From Bin94 sp965215535 (GTDB taxonomy: Bacteria > Gemmatimonadota > Gemmatimonadetes > Longimicrobiales > Gaopeijiaceae): DNA of 64,000 nt. Shown one piece after another: positions 23,890 to 33,153 of the stretch (its first letter is position 1; the number at the start of each line of letters is the position of its first letter). The notes under the pieces were generated by a model, which was not told the DNA's origin, searched no databases, and saw nothing but the letters and a program-made list of their open reading frames with translations. The translations under genes and the position numbers were made by a program. Location: contig OZ244063.1 in the NCBI GenBank assembly GCA_965215535.1, forward strand, positions 2,170,001-2,234,000. Reading direction: 5' to 3'.

Positions 23890-26874
23890 TTATGGTGCCA
23901 TTGAAAATCCCGGACTCCGAACGCCGTAAAATCCGAGTCGCATGCGGTTGCCGAAGGGCTGCGCCGCCACCAGCCCCAACCTCCTGAGCGCGGTGCGAAT
24001 TCTGTCGAGTTGCTCGCGCTGGGTTGCGGTGGGCGGGTGGAGGGTGCCCTGACGCACGCCTCCGCCATTGATTGCGCTGTAGAGCTGCATAAGCTGGCGG
24101 CGATGCCGGGCCGCCTCGCCCTCGGCGTCCTCAAGTGTGCGGGCCAGTGCCAGAAGCTCAAGGAGGAAGGCTTCGCGTTCGCGGTAGTCCTCGACGGTGA
24201 GCGGCAGATCGGGGTCGCCCTCGACCGCAAGGTGGCGGGTGATTCGCTGTCCGCGCGCACTGAGCTCCAGGGCAAAGACGCCGGGCGAGACGAAGGGGCC
24301 GCGCGTCTCCAGCGGGCGCGGCACCACCGATGCATCGTGCAGGGCCCAGTCGTCCATTTCGGTTGGGTTCATGCCATGGCGCAGATCCCAGTTGACTCTG
24401 TGCCATCCGGGTTCTGAGGGCAAATTCAGGGTGCGCACCGCATCGCCTGCGCTGCTGCGCACCGTAAGGGTGGCCGGACCCGCGCCGGGCCCCAGCCAGT
24501 AGGTGATCTGCGTGCCATCGGCCGGATTTTCGCCCATGAAGAGCGCCTGCGCCCGGTACGAGGTGTCCTTCCAGTAGTTCATGATTGTGCCGGACCGGGG
24601 CGCGAAGAGGTGCGCCGCAGTTACGGTGGCCGTGGCGTGGTCGGCGAGCGGACCCACATCTTCGACAATGATGATCGAGCGGCCATGCGTGCCCAGCACC
24701 AGATCCTTCTCGCGCGGATGAATGACGATGTCGTCGTACAGGGTGGTGGGCAGATGCGGAAAGCGCGCCCAGGATTCGCCGCGATCGGCGCTGGCAAAGA
24801 CATGGTGCTCGGTTCCGATAAAGAGAACTTGTGCATTGTCGGGGTGCTCGACGATTGTGTTGATCGACCCCGACGGGAGCTCCGCGTGGAGCGCGATCCA
24901 CCGCGCCCCGAAGTCTTCGGCACGGTAGACAAAGGGCCGGAAATCGCCGTCGCGATGTGCGTCGAAGGTGACATACGCGGTGCCGCGCAACTCCGACGAA
25001 GCAAGGACGCGGCTGACATAGGCGCCGGGGGGGAGGCCGGGGGCGCCGCTCGACACTTCATCCCAACTCCTTCCACCATCGCGCGTAACCTGTACATTGC
25101 CGTCGTCGGTGCCCACCCACAGCACCGAAGGATCGTGCGGCGATTCGGATATTGTGACAATCTCGCCATAGGACGAGGTGCCGTCGTTGCGTGACAGCAC
25201 AATATCGGCTCCGCGCACCCCCATAATGGTGAGCGTGTCGCGATCCTGGCTGCGGGTCAGATCTTCGGTGTGCGTAAAGCTGTTGCCCCGGTCGCGCGAA
25301 ATGAAGAGGCGGTTGCCGCCCAGATAGACGGTGTTGGGATCGTGGCGCGAGATCAGGCTAGGACTGACCCAGTCCCAGCGATAGGGCTCCTCGCCCTCGG
25401 GTGCGGTCAGGCGCAGGCTCATCATGTCGCCGGTGCGATTGTCGAAGCGCGTCCAGCCGCCATTTTGCGTATTGATATAGATGGTGCGGCCATCGGGGTC
25501 GGCCTGTTGATACATGCCATCGCCGAATCCGCTCTGCCGCCATTCGTCATCGACAATTCCCTCCCAGGAGCGCGTCGCCGAGGGCCCCATCCAGGAGTGG
25601 TTGTCCTGCATTCCGCCATAGATCCAGTAAGGGTCGCGGTTGTCGACCGCAATGCCATAGAATTGACCGATCGGCAGATTGTGAATGCGGCGGAAGGTGA
25701 CGCCGCGGTCGTAGCTCTCGTGCAATCCCGCGTCGCCGGCCAGATAGAGGTGGTCGGGGTTGGCGGGATTGATCCAGAGGGCGTGGTGATCGGCGTGCAC
25801 GCCGACGTCGTAGGTGGGACGCGCGGCAATTTCGGTAAAGGTGCGCCCGCCGTCCTCGCTGCGGTGCGACGAGGTGGCCAGGGTGTAGACGCGATTTTCG
25901 TCGGTGGGGTCGATCACAATATGCGAATAGTACATGGGGCGGATATTCTGATCGCTGACCTTCTGCCAACTTTCGCCGCCATCTTCGCTGCGGTAGCCCC
26001 CTGATTCTTCGGCATGTTCGATCAGGGCATTGAGGACCTGCGGATTGGTCGCCGAAATTGCAAGTCCGATCCGTCCCTTGTCGCCGGGTGGCAGACCGTT
26101 GGTCAGCTCGGTCCAGCTGTCGCCGCCATCGGTTGTGCGATAGATCCCGCTGCCCGGTCCGCCGCCATTGAAGCCCCAGGTGCGCCGCTGCCGCTGATAC
26201 ATGGCCGCAAGGAGCACATCCGGGTTGGATGGATCAATGACCAGATCGATTGCGCCCGTGTGATCGTCGATGTACAGAACCCGTTCCCAGCTTGCGCCCC
26301 CGTCGCGCGAACGATAGACGCCGCGTTCGGGTGTGGAGCGCCAGAGATTGCCCAGCGCGGCCACATAGACAATGTCGGGGTTGTGCGGATGTACGCGCAC
26401 GCGCCCGGTGTGGCGGGTTTCCTCAAGCCCCAGGTGGCGCCAGCTTGCGCCCGCGTCGTCGGAGCGGTAGACGCCATTGCCCCACGAGGTGCTCTGGCGG
26501 TTCTGCTGCTCGCCCGTTCCCGCATAGAGGATATCGGGATCGGAGGGCGCGATGGCCAGATCGCCGAAGGTGCTGACCGGCATGTGCTCCCAGAGATTGG
26601 TCCAGGTAATGCCCCGATTGACGCTCTTCCAGAGCCCGCCCGAAGCGGTGGCCACATAGAGGGTGGAGGGGTCGTGGGGAAGCGCCTCGACATCGTGAAT
26701 GCGCCCGCCGGTCACCGCCGGACCCACATGGCGAACGCCGAAGGCCGCGAGATCGTCGGAGGTGAGGGCGCGCTGTGCGCACGCTTTCCGGGGAGCAGCC
26801 GTCAGGGCGGTTGCCGCGAAGCAGGCGGTCGCCAGGGCGAGAGAGAGCCTGTGCAGGCGGGTGGGTGCAGTCAT
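23890..26874 (-). CDS. Secreted BNR/VPS10-type beta-propeller protein
   Basis: The product is 994 residues with a signal peptide cut after CAQRA (about residue 34). At least ten BNR/Asp-box-like units are visible: SGGLWKSVNRGITWTNLWEH, NGVYRSDDAGASWRHL, RGVYRSRDGGASWERVLY, SGIYRTTDGGDSWTEL, GGYRSEDGGESWQKV, NVQVTRDGGRSWDEV and HHVFASADRGESWARF. These are the loop motif of sialidase/sortilin-type propellers, here probably forming two seven-bladed rings. The last 250 residues (from about IMNYWKDTSYRAQALFMGEN) form a beta-sandwich plus helical tail. Such proteins are abundant in Gemmatimonadota and Acidobacteria and are often labelled glycosyl hydrolase, but no catalytic residues are established. 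An extracellular binding or peptidase-associated role is likely. Confidence 0.93.
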   Translation of the reverse strand: MTAPTRLHRLSLALATACFAATALTAAPRKACAQRALTSDDLAAFGVRHVGPAVTGGRIHDVEALPHDPSTLYVATASGGLWKSVNRGITWTNLWEHMPVSTFGDLAIAPSDPDILYAGTGEQQNRQSTSWGNGVYRSDDAGASWRHLGLEETRHTGRVRVHPHNPDIVYVAALGNLWRSTPERGVYRSRDGGASWERVLYIDDHTGAIDLVIDPSNPDVLLAAMYQRQRRTWGFNGGGPGSGIYRTTDGGDSWTELTNGLPPGDKGRIGLAISATNPQVLNALIEHAEESGGYRSEDGGESWQKVSDQNIRPMYYSHIVIDPTDENRVYTLATSSHRSEDGGRTFTEIAARPTYDVGVHADHHALWINPANPDHLYLAGDAGLHESYDRGVTFRRIHNLPIGQFYGIAVDNRDPYWIYGGMQDNHSWMGPSATRSWEGIVDDEWRQSGFGDGMYQQADPDGRTIYINTQNGGWTRFDNRTGDMMSLRLTAPEGEEPYRWDWVSPSLISRHDPNTVYLGGNRLFISRDRGNSFTHTEDLTRSQDRDTLTIMGVRGADIVLSRNDGTSSYGEIVTISESPHDPSVLWVGTDDGNVQVTRDGGRSWDEVSSGAPGLPPGAYVSRVLASSELRGTAYVTFDAHRDGDFRPFVYRAEDFGARWIALHAELPSGSINTIVEHPDNAQVLFIGTEHHVFASADRGESWARFPHLPTTLYDDIVIHPREKDLVLGTHGRSIIIVEDVGPLADHATATVTAAHLFAPRSGTIMNYWKDTSYRAQALFMGENPADGTQITYWLGPGAGPATLTVRSSAGDAVRTLNLPSEPGWHRVNWDLRHGMNPTEMDDWALHDASVVPRPLETRGPFVSPGVFALELSARGQRITRHLAVEGDPDLPLTVEDYREREAFLLELLALARTLEDAEGEAARHRRQLMQLYSAINGGGVRQGTLHPPTATQREQLDRIRTALRRLGLVAAQPFGNRMRLGFYGVRSPGFSMAP

Positions 26875-26964
26875 GTGTTGGGGTCTCCTGGTGCCCGGCG
26901 GGAAGTCGTGGGCAGGGGGGTCGGGGGATGTTGACAGTAAGGGAAGGAAAATGGAGCAGGCAAG

Positions 26965-28740
26965 TCAGGCGGGATCCGGTCCCTGACGCGGCCCCGTCTC
27001 GACCGCATCGACCCGCAGGGTGACAATGTCGATGTCCTGGTAGCGGTGGTGACGGACCGAGCTGGCGAGGTGGCGCAGAAGCCGCAGCGAAAATTCGTGC
27101 TGCTCGGGCTGGGCCGCCGCATGGCCTTCGATCACTGCAAGCTGATCTTCGATATTGGTCTCGGCGCCCGATGCCAGAAACTCCAGCTCGGCGCTGCCGC
27201 CGCTGCCCGCAACGGTCAGGCGCAACTTGCGCACTGCGGCGGCGGCATTGTCATCTTCGTCCTCCCCGATCAGCAACAGAATCGTCTCTTCGGCCGCCTG
27301 GGTCAGCCGGGTGGCCGTGTCTGTCGCCAATCCCCGGCTCCGGGAGAACTCCTCCAAAAAGCTGCGAATGCGTTCCAGCGATCCGATCTCAAGAGTTGTG
27401 TCGATGCGCTTGCGGCGCGGCCCTGCGAATTCGGCGAAGGCGGTCAGGAGCAGCGCGGTGAGTCCGCCCACGGTCATGCCGTCCGAGAGCATCTGTTCAA
27501 GGATGGGGGGCATGCCGTCGATGGGAATCTGGCCATTCTGAAAGCCCGTGCCGATCCAGAAGGATACGCCCACAATTGTGGCTTTGCGGTAATCCATTCC
27601 ATCTTGCACAACAATGCGCGCGCCCAGCATGAAGAGAACGGCAATAATCACCATGATAAAGCCGCCGATGACCGGGTTGGGAATTGCGAGCAGAACGGCG
27701 GCGAACTTCGGAAGCAGGGCAAGGGTGCAGAGAAGCAGGCCAATGCAGAGCCCAACCCGCCGGGCCGCGACGCCGGTAATTTCGGCGATCGAAATGCTGC
27801 TGGAATAGGTGGTGTTGGGAACCGTGCTGAGGATTCCCGAAAGAAGGTTGCCGATGCCATCGGCGGCGACCGCTCCCTGAACCGCGCGGTAGTCGGTGGC
27901 CCGGGGCGTGCGCCAGGAGACGCGCTGAATGGCGACCGAATCGCCGATTGTTTCAATGGCGCCGACCAGGGTGACGAAGATGAAGCCGGGAAGGAGCGCC
28001 CAGAAGGCGGGGCTGAAATCGAAGCCGAATCCGGGCCAGCCCCCCGGCGCTCCGACCCAGGGCGCCTCTGCAATTGCCGCGCCGTCGAGAATTCCATAGA
28101 AGCCGGCCGCAGCCACCCCCGCCAAGACGCCGATCAGGGGGCCCCATATGCGCGCCGGGCCGGAAAAGCGCAGCAGCGCGGCCAGGGTGACGGCGAGAGT
28201 GACCAGCCCGACGATCGGGCCTGCCGATGGTGGTGCGCCCTCGGGCAGATCGCCCAGGAAATCGAAGACGAAGGGCATGACATTGACCGCAATGAGCATG
28301 AGCACGGTGCCTGCAACGGTCGGGGTCACAAAGCGCCGCAGCAGCGAGAGGCGGTGGGCCAGGGCGAACTGGAAGAGCGACGAAACGACGACAAGGCTGG
28401 TGAGGAGGAAGGGTCCGCCCTCCGCGAGTGCGGTGACCGCCACCGCCATGAAGGCGGCCGAGGTTCCCATCATGAGGATATAGCCTGCGCCGAAGCGACC
28501 GATTCGCACCGCTTGCACAATTGTGGTCAGGCCGCTGATTACAAGGGCGGCGAAGGCTCCCCAGGCCAGGTAGTCCTCGCCGGCCCCGGCGCTCCGCACC
28601 ACAATGGCGACGCTGAGCACCGTCCCCCCGACCGCAGTGATGCAATACTGTGCGGCGAGCCCCAGGGAGAGCCCCCACGTCGGCTTCTCGTCGGCCTGGT
28701 AGCGGATGGGGGATTCGTGTCCGCCCGGGCGTCCGGTCAT
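26965..28740 (-). CDS. NCS2 xanthine/uracil permease fused to a HATPase-like (anti-sigma/kinase-type) domain
   Basis: The product is 591 residues from the ATG at 28740. Residues 1-430 make a nucleobase:cation symporter-2 with about 12 helices and family landmarks ETIGDSVAIQRVSWRTPRAT, GIGNLLSGILSTVPNTTYS, and NPVIGGFIMVIIAVLFMLGA. Residues about 450-590 continue as a soluble domain: IRSFLEEFSRSRGLATDTAT, LTQAAEETILLLIGEDE, and later DQLAVIEGHAAAQPEQHEFS. The first parts match the N box region of GHKL/HATPase_c anti-sigma-type domains (Glu-Glu in AAEET as the N-box region), while a clear G box is not seen. The start overlaps the exonuclease stop (ATGA). Uptake of purines or uracil with a signalling or regulatory tail is inferred. 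Confidence 0.87.
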   Translation of the reverse strand: MTGRPGGHESPIRYQADEKPTWGLSLGLAAQYCITAVGGTVLSVAIVVRSAGAGEDYLAWGAFAALVISGLTTIVQAVRIGRFGAGYILMMGTSAAFMAVAVTALAEGGPFLLTSLVVVSSLFQFALAHRLSLLRRFVTPTVAGTVLMLIAVNVMPFVFDFLGDLPEGAPPSAGPIVGLVTLAVTLAALLRFSGPARIWGPLIGVLAGVAAAGFYGILDGAAIAEAPWVGAPGGWPGFGFDFSPAFWALLPGFIFVTLVGAIETIGDSVAIQRVSWRTPRATDYRAVQGAVAADGIGNLLSGILSTVPNTTYSSSISIAEITGVAARRVGLCIGLLLCTLALLPKFAAVLLAIPNPVIGGFIMVIIAVLFMLGARIVVQDGMDYRKATIVGVSFWIGTGFQNGQIPIDGMPPILEQMLSDGMTVGGLTALLLTAFAEFAGPRRKRIDTTLEIGSLERIRSFLEEFSRSRGLATDTATRLTQAAEETILLLIGEDEDDNAAAAVRKLRLTVAGSGGSAELEFLASGAETNIEDQLAVIEGHAAAQPEQHEFSLRLLRHLASSVRHHRYQDIDIVTLRVDAVETGPRQGPDPA

Positions 28741-29561
28741 GACTCCGATCCTTCCTCCGGGCGTTGGTCCGCAGATTCGCCACCGGTCTTGCCGAGCGCC
28801 CCCTCCACCGCCCTGCGCACTGCGATCGGCAGGTTGTTGATCGTCGTCAGCATCCACTCCAGATAGCCGGGGTGCCGGGCCGCCACCTCGTCCAGTCGCT
28901 GGTTGCCGTGCTTGCCGCGCCGGAAGATCAGTCCCTCTTCGGTTTCGCGAAACCACCGCTCGATCGGCTTCACCAGGGGCCGTACCCGGTCGCAGTAGTC
29001 ATGCAGATCGTTCATTTCGCGCGGCAAATTCGGGTAGCGCGCCATCTGCGCAACCAATACCTCGGCGGTTGTCAGGGTGTCGCCCTCGGCGCTGTGAGCC
29101 TCGTCGTGAGAGCGGTCCAGGTAGAAGCGCGCGGCTGCCGTCAGATCGCGGGGCTCCTCGCGGTGAAAGATCTGTTGTACATCGACGACGCAACGGTTTT
29201 CGACAGAGAAGGAGACCTGTGCGCGATCGAACTCGTTGAGCAGAAAGGGGAGATCGAATCCCCGGATATTGAAGCCCGCCAAATCGCAGGGAGCGAGCAG
29301 GTTGGCCAGCGCCGCCGCCCGTCGTCGGAAGGGAGCCTCGTCGGCCACATCCGCATCGCTGATCCCATGAACCCGCGTGGCTTCGGCCGGAATCGGCATT
29401 TCGGGGTTGAAGCGCCGCACCCGGATGATCTGTTCGCCGCCGGGCCGGATGAGGAGGACGGCCATCTCGACGATTCGGTCCCGGGCGGGATTCAGGCCGG
29501 TTGTCTCGAGGTCGAAGAAGGCGAGCGGGCGCTCAAGTTTGAAATCGAGGGTCGTGTCCAT
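28737..29561 (-). CDS. DEDDh 3'-5' exonuclease
   Basis: The product is 274 residues from MDTTLDFKLERPLAFF. The exonuclease motifs are in order: Exo I FFDLETTGLNPARD (Asp and Glu metal ligands), Exo II region AGFNIRGFDLPFLLNEFDRA, and Exo III with AHSAEGD, the catalytic His and Asp. This is the DnaQ/epsilon-type fold of proofreading and RNase T-like enzymes; an ROS9-type tail of about 90 residues follows (GLIFRRGKHGNQRLDEVAAR), which is shared by many stand-alone exonucleases of unknown target. The stop overlaps the permease start by four bases, an odd partnership with no obvious common pathway beyond nucleotide salvage. Confidence 0.9.
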   Translation of the reverse strand: MDTTLDFKLERPLAFFDLETTGLNPARDRIVEMAVLLIRPGGEQIIRVRRFNPEMPIPAEATRVHGISDADVADEAPFRRRAAALANLLAPCDLAGFNIRGFDLPFLLNEFDRAQVSFSVENRCVVDVQQIFHREEPRDLTAAARFYLDRSHDEAHSAEGDTLTTAEVLVAQMARYPNLPREMNDLHDYCDRVRPLVKPIERWFRETEEGLIFRRGKHGNQRLDEVAARHPGYLEWMLTTINNLPIAVRRAVEGALGKTGGESADQRPEEGSES

Positions 29562-29664
29562 GGGGTTGCCACTGGCGGCGCAGGCCGACACACTTCATGA
29601 ATCGCATGTGCAGTCCGGGAATGCGATCTTGGGAATTCAGAGGAATTTGGAGGAAGATAACAGT

Positions 29665-31118
29665 ATGAAGTCCGCTCCCGCCCGGTTCCGCGCCATGGCC
29701 GCGTCCATGCCGCCGCGCCCCTTCGCCGCCCCCGGCACGATCTGCGGGCGGGTCGCTCTGGCTCTGGGGGCGCTGGCCCCGCTTGTCGCCCCGCTTCCGG
29801 CCTCTCTCACGGCCCAGCCTCCGCCCCGCACCGATCTGCGCATCTACGAGATCGTGGCCTCCGCGTCGCCCGATCGGGTCGAGGCCGACATTCGCACCCT
29901 GGCCGGATTCGGCACCCGCAACACCTTCTCCGACACACTCTCGGCCACCCGCGGAATCGGTGCGGCCCGGCGCTGGATCCAGTCCGAGTTCGAGCGCATT
30001 GCGGCCTCGTGCGGGGGCTGCTACGAGGTCGTCGATCAGCGCAATCTGGTAACCGCCGATTTCAGTCCGCGCATCTCCAGCGATACCTGGATCGTGAATA
30101 TTCTGGCGATCAAGCGCGGCACCATCAACCCGAATCACTACGTCATCATGTCGGGCGATATCGATTCGCGGGCATCGAGCGGCAACGATGCCGAAACCGA
30201 TGCGCCCGGCGCGAATGACAATGCCTCGGGAATGGCGGGCGCGATCGAGGCGGCGCGGATTCTGGCCGAATACGAGTTCGGCAACACCGTGGTTCTGGCA
30301 GGGCTCTCGGGCGAGGAGCAGGGGCTCTGGGGCGGGCGTCACATGGCCGAGGTCGCGCGCAACGAGGGCTGGGAGATCATCGGGGTGCTCAACAACGACA
30401 TGATCGGCAACATCGAGGGGGTCGATGGCGTGATCGAGAACAATACCTTCCGGGTCTTTTCCGAACCCACGCCGGTGACCGACACCGAGCAGGAACGCGC
30501 CCGCTACCGCTTCTTCGGTGGCGAGGTCGATGGGCCGTCGCGCCAGCTTGCCCGCTATGTGGCGGCCACGGCCGACGCCTACATCGCCAATCTCGATCCT
30601 GTCATGATCTACCGGCTGGACCGCTTCGGGCGCGGCGGGCACCACCGTCCCTCAACGACGCCGGCTTTGCGGCGGTGCGCATCATGGAGACCCACGAAAA
30701 CTACCGCCGCCAGCACCAGGATATCCGCGTTGAAGATGGCATTGCGTATGGCGATGTGATCGAGGGGGTGAACTTCGACTACGCCGCGAAGATGACCGCG
30801 CTGAATGCGGCCGTGCTCGCGCGGCTGGCCTGGGCTCCGCCTGCCCCCGCCAATGTCAGGATCGGCGGTGCGGTGCAGCCCTCGACGACGCTGGCCTGGG
30901 ATGCGGTCGATGATCCGCGCCTGGCCGGCTACCGCGTGTACTGGCGCGACACGACTGCTCCCCGGTGGCAGCACTCGCGCTGGGTGGGCGATGTGACCCG
31001 CTTTACGCTTGAAGGTCTGGTGATCGACAACTACCTTTTCGGTGTCGTCGCAGTCGGGGAGGACGGGAACGAGAGTGTGGTCGCCTTTCCACAGAGCCGG
31101 ATTGGTCGGGGAGAATAG
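29665..31118 (+). pseudogene. M28 family zinc aminopeptidase with C-terminal Fn3 domain, split by one frameshift
   Basis: The start at 29665 has an excellent GGAGGA site. The first part (to about 30651) holds a signal peptide and the M28 core: YVIMSGDIDSRASSGND, DAPGANDNASGMAGAIEAAR (metal Asp), AGLSGEEQGLWGGRHMAEVA (catalytic Glu pair), NNDMIGN. After RLDRFGRGGHHRP, where His is the last zinc ligand, the frame is lost; the other frame continues NDAGFAAVRIMETHENYRRQ and ends in a fibronectin-type III domain (PANVRIGGAVQPSTTLAWDA, VFGVVAVGEDG-like). Restoring one T (CCCTCAAC to CCCTTCAAC at 30651) gives a 484-residue peptidase. Exported; removes N-terminal amino acids from peptides. The next gene begins immediately after the stop. 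Confidence 0.9.
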
Positions 31119-32408
31119 ATGAACGGAACTATCAGCCGCCGCGCTCTGGTGCGATCCGGCTTGGCCTCGCTGCTGGCCGCGCCGTGGGCGGGCCGGGTGG
31201 GGGAGGTGCTGGTTCCGGGGCGGAGGCGGTGGCAGGAAGAGCCGATCGTTCTGGGCACCTCGGCGGCCTTCTCGGGTCCATCGCGCGCGCTGGGAACCGA
31301 GCTCTACCGGGGTGCCTGGGCGTTCTTCAGCCACGTCAACGAAAATGGCGGCGTGAATGGGCGTCCGATTGCGCTTCGCCTCTACGACGACGGCTATCAG
31401 CCCGATCCCTGCGTGCAGAACACCATTGAGCTGATTCGCGATCCCGCCGTCTTCCTCCTCTTCGGATATGTCGGCACCCCCACGGTAACGCGCGTGTTGC
31501 CGCTGCTGAAGAAGTTTCGCGACGAGCGCGTCTATCTCTTCTTTCCCTTTACCGGGGCCGAACCGCAGCGCGAACCCCCCTACGACGAGTTTGCCTTCAA
31601 TCTGCGCGCCTCCTACCGCCAGGAGACCGCAGGGCTGGTGGACAACTTCATGCGCATCGGGCGACGCCGGGTTGCGGTCTTCTACCAGAACGACGCCTAT
31701 GGCCGCAGCGGCTGGGCGGGCGTTCGCGAGGCGCTGGCCGGGTACGGCGCGGTCATCGTCGGCGAGGCAACCTACACGCGCGGCACCCAGTTCAGCGCCA
31801 GCATGCGTCGGCAGGTCGAGATTCTGAGCGCGCGCCAACCCGAGGCGGTCATCTGCATCGGGGCCTATGCCGCATGTGCCGCCTTTGCCCGCGACGCGGT
31901 CGATCTGGGGCTGCGCATTCCGGTTGCCAATCTCTCCTTTGTCGGCAGCGAAAACCTCCTGGAACTGTTGCAACAGGAGGACTCCGACCCGAACCGTTAC
32001 ACACGCTATCTGGTCAACTCGCAGGTTGTGCCCAGCTACGAGGACACCTCGCTGGCGGGCGTGCGCGAGTATCACGAACTCATGGCCGAGCACAATCCTT
32101 CGCCCCCGCAGAATGTGGAGAGAATTACAGCGGGCGAACCCTACGAACCGTTGCGCCAGAGCTTTGTGAGCCTGGAGGGATTTCTGAATGCGAAGCTGAT
32201 TACCGAGATCATCCGGCGCATGGGCGATCGCCCGACTCGATCCGGAATCGAGGACGCGGTTCTTGCCCTGCGCAACTACGACATCGGGGTGGGCGAACCG
32301 GTCTCCTTCGGACTTGCCCGCCGCCAGGGTCTCCAGCGCGTCTACTTTACCGTCGTGGAAGAAGATCGCTTCGTTCCGCTGGACAACTGGGAACAGCGGT
32401 TTTCCTGA
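31119..32408 (+). CDS. Periplasmic branched-chain-amino-acid-type substrate-binding protein (Peripla_BP_6)
   Basis: The product is 429 residues. An N-terminal twin-arginine-like signal (ISRRALVRSGLASLLAAPWA) is followed by the LivJ-type fold: LGTSAAFSGPSRALGTELY, FSHVNENGGVNGRPIALRLY, then the hinge region VAVFYQNDAYGRSGWAGVRE and EAVICIGAYAACAAFARDAV. Proteins of this class bind small amino acids, amides or aromatic acids, either for ABC transport or for sensing. No ABC permease or ATPase is adjacent; instead a kinase-less HAMP sensor follows after 13 bases. This suggests the binding protein feeds a receptor rather than an importer. It starts directly after the M28 stop. Confidence 0.9.
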   Translation: MNGTISRRALVRSGLASLLAAPWAGRVGEVLVPGRRRWQEEPIVLGTSAAFSGPSRALGTELYRGAWAFFSHVNENGGVNGRPIALRLYDDGYQPDPCVQNTIELIRDPAVFLLFGYVGTPTVTRVLPLLKKFRDERVYLFFPFTGAEPQREPPYDEFAFNLRASYRQETAGLVDNFMRIGRRRVAVFYQNDAYGRSGWAGVREALAGYGAVIVGEATYTRGTQFSASMRRQVEILSARQPEAVICIGAYAACAAFARDAVDLGLRIPVANLSFVGSENLLELLQQEDSDPNRYTRYLVNSQVVPSYEDTSLAGVREYHELMAEHNPSPPQNVERITAGEPYEPLRQSFVSLEGFLNAKLITEIIRRMGDRPTRSGIEDAVLALRNYDIGVGEPVSFGLARRQGLQRVYFTVVEEDRFVPLDNWEQRFS

Positions 32409-32421
32409 GGAGAGTGATCGG

Positions 32422-33153
32422 TTGAAAAAATTTCGGGTCAACAGACTTTTCCGCAAGACGCGCTTCTTTTTCTTTGTGCTCTTCGGGCTCATGGTGCTCT
32501 CGGTTTCGCTGCTCACAGTGGTCAGCGTGTCGCGCGAACTCTCCGACGAATACGAGAGCAACAGCCGCGCCATTGCCAACAATATTGCCGATTCGAGCGT
32601 CGATATTCTCCTCAATCGCAATCTGGCCACCCTCCAGTCCCTGATCGACCAGTTCGTTCAGGTGCCGAGCATTCGCTATATTTACATTACAAGCGATACC
32701 GGCGAATACCTTGCGCATACCTTCGTGCCCGGAATTCCCGACGAAATTCTGGCCAGCGATCCCTTTGCCACCGAAACCGTGCAGCGCAGCCTCTCGGGAT
32801 TGGGGGATTTCCTGGAGGTGGGCAGTCCGATCCTGTCTGGTGCGGCCGGAACCGTGCACGTGGGAATGGATCTGGAGCTTCTGGGGCTCAAGATTCAACG
32901 GGCAATCGGGCAGCAGTTGGCGCTTCTTGGGGTTGTGTTTGTGGTGGGCAGTTTTCTGACCTTCTGGTTTGTGAGTCTGGCGGCGCGCCCCCTTGCCGAT
33001 CTGCTTGCCTTTGCGGTGAGAGTGGCCGGGGGCGAGGAGGTCCGCGAAGATGAATCGATCGCGACCCGCGACGACGAGGCCGGCGAGCTGGCGCGACTCT
33101 TTATGCATGTGGCGCAACAACGCTCCCGCCAGAGGGAGAGCGGCTCCGAATGA
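32422..33153 (+). CDS. Two-helix membrane sensor with periplasmic domain and HAMP, no output domain
   Basis: The product is 243 residues from a TTG at 32422 with a strong GAGGAG site; no ATG fits. There are two transmembrane helices (residues about 14-34, with FFFFVLFGLMVLSVSLL, and 165-186, LGVVFVVGSFLTFWFVSLA). Between them lies a 130-residue periplasmic domain with SIRYIYITSDTGEYLAHTFV, a Cache/PAS-like core. A HAMP linker follows (ARPLADLLAFAVRVAGGEEV) and the protein ends about 25 residues later, without kinase, cyclase or methyl-accepting domain. The stop overlaps the ATG of the next gene (ATGA). The layout suggests that ligand-loaded binding protein signals through this receptor to a separate partner, or modulates the transporter. 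Confidence 0.85.
   Translation: MKKFRVNRLFRKTRFFFFVLFGLMVLSVSLLTVVSVSRELSDEYESNSRAIANNIADSSVDILLNRNLATLQSLIDQFVQVPSIRYIYITSDTGEYLAHTFVPGIPDEILASDPFATETVQRSLSGLGDFLEVGSPILSGAAGTVHVGMDLELLGLKIQRAIGQQLALLGVVFVVGSFLTFWFVSLAARPLADLLAFAVRVAGGEEVREDESIATRDDEAGELARLFMHVAQQRSRQRESGSE

Noticed and set aside
23556..24335. 259-codon minus-strand frame as one long HigB protein
   Set aside because: The upstream part is antisense-like sequence inside the propeller gene's 3' end; only the last 40 residues match HigB.
32422..33153. Histidine kinase
   Set aside because: After HAMP only about 25 residues remain before the stop, which overlaps the next gene. No DHp or ATPase domain is present in any frame downstream.
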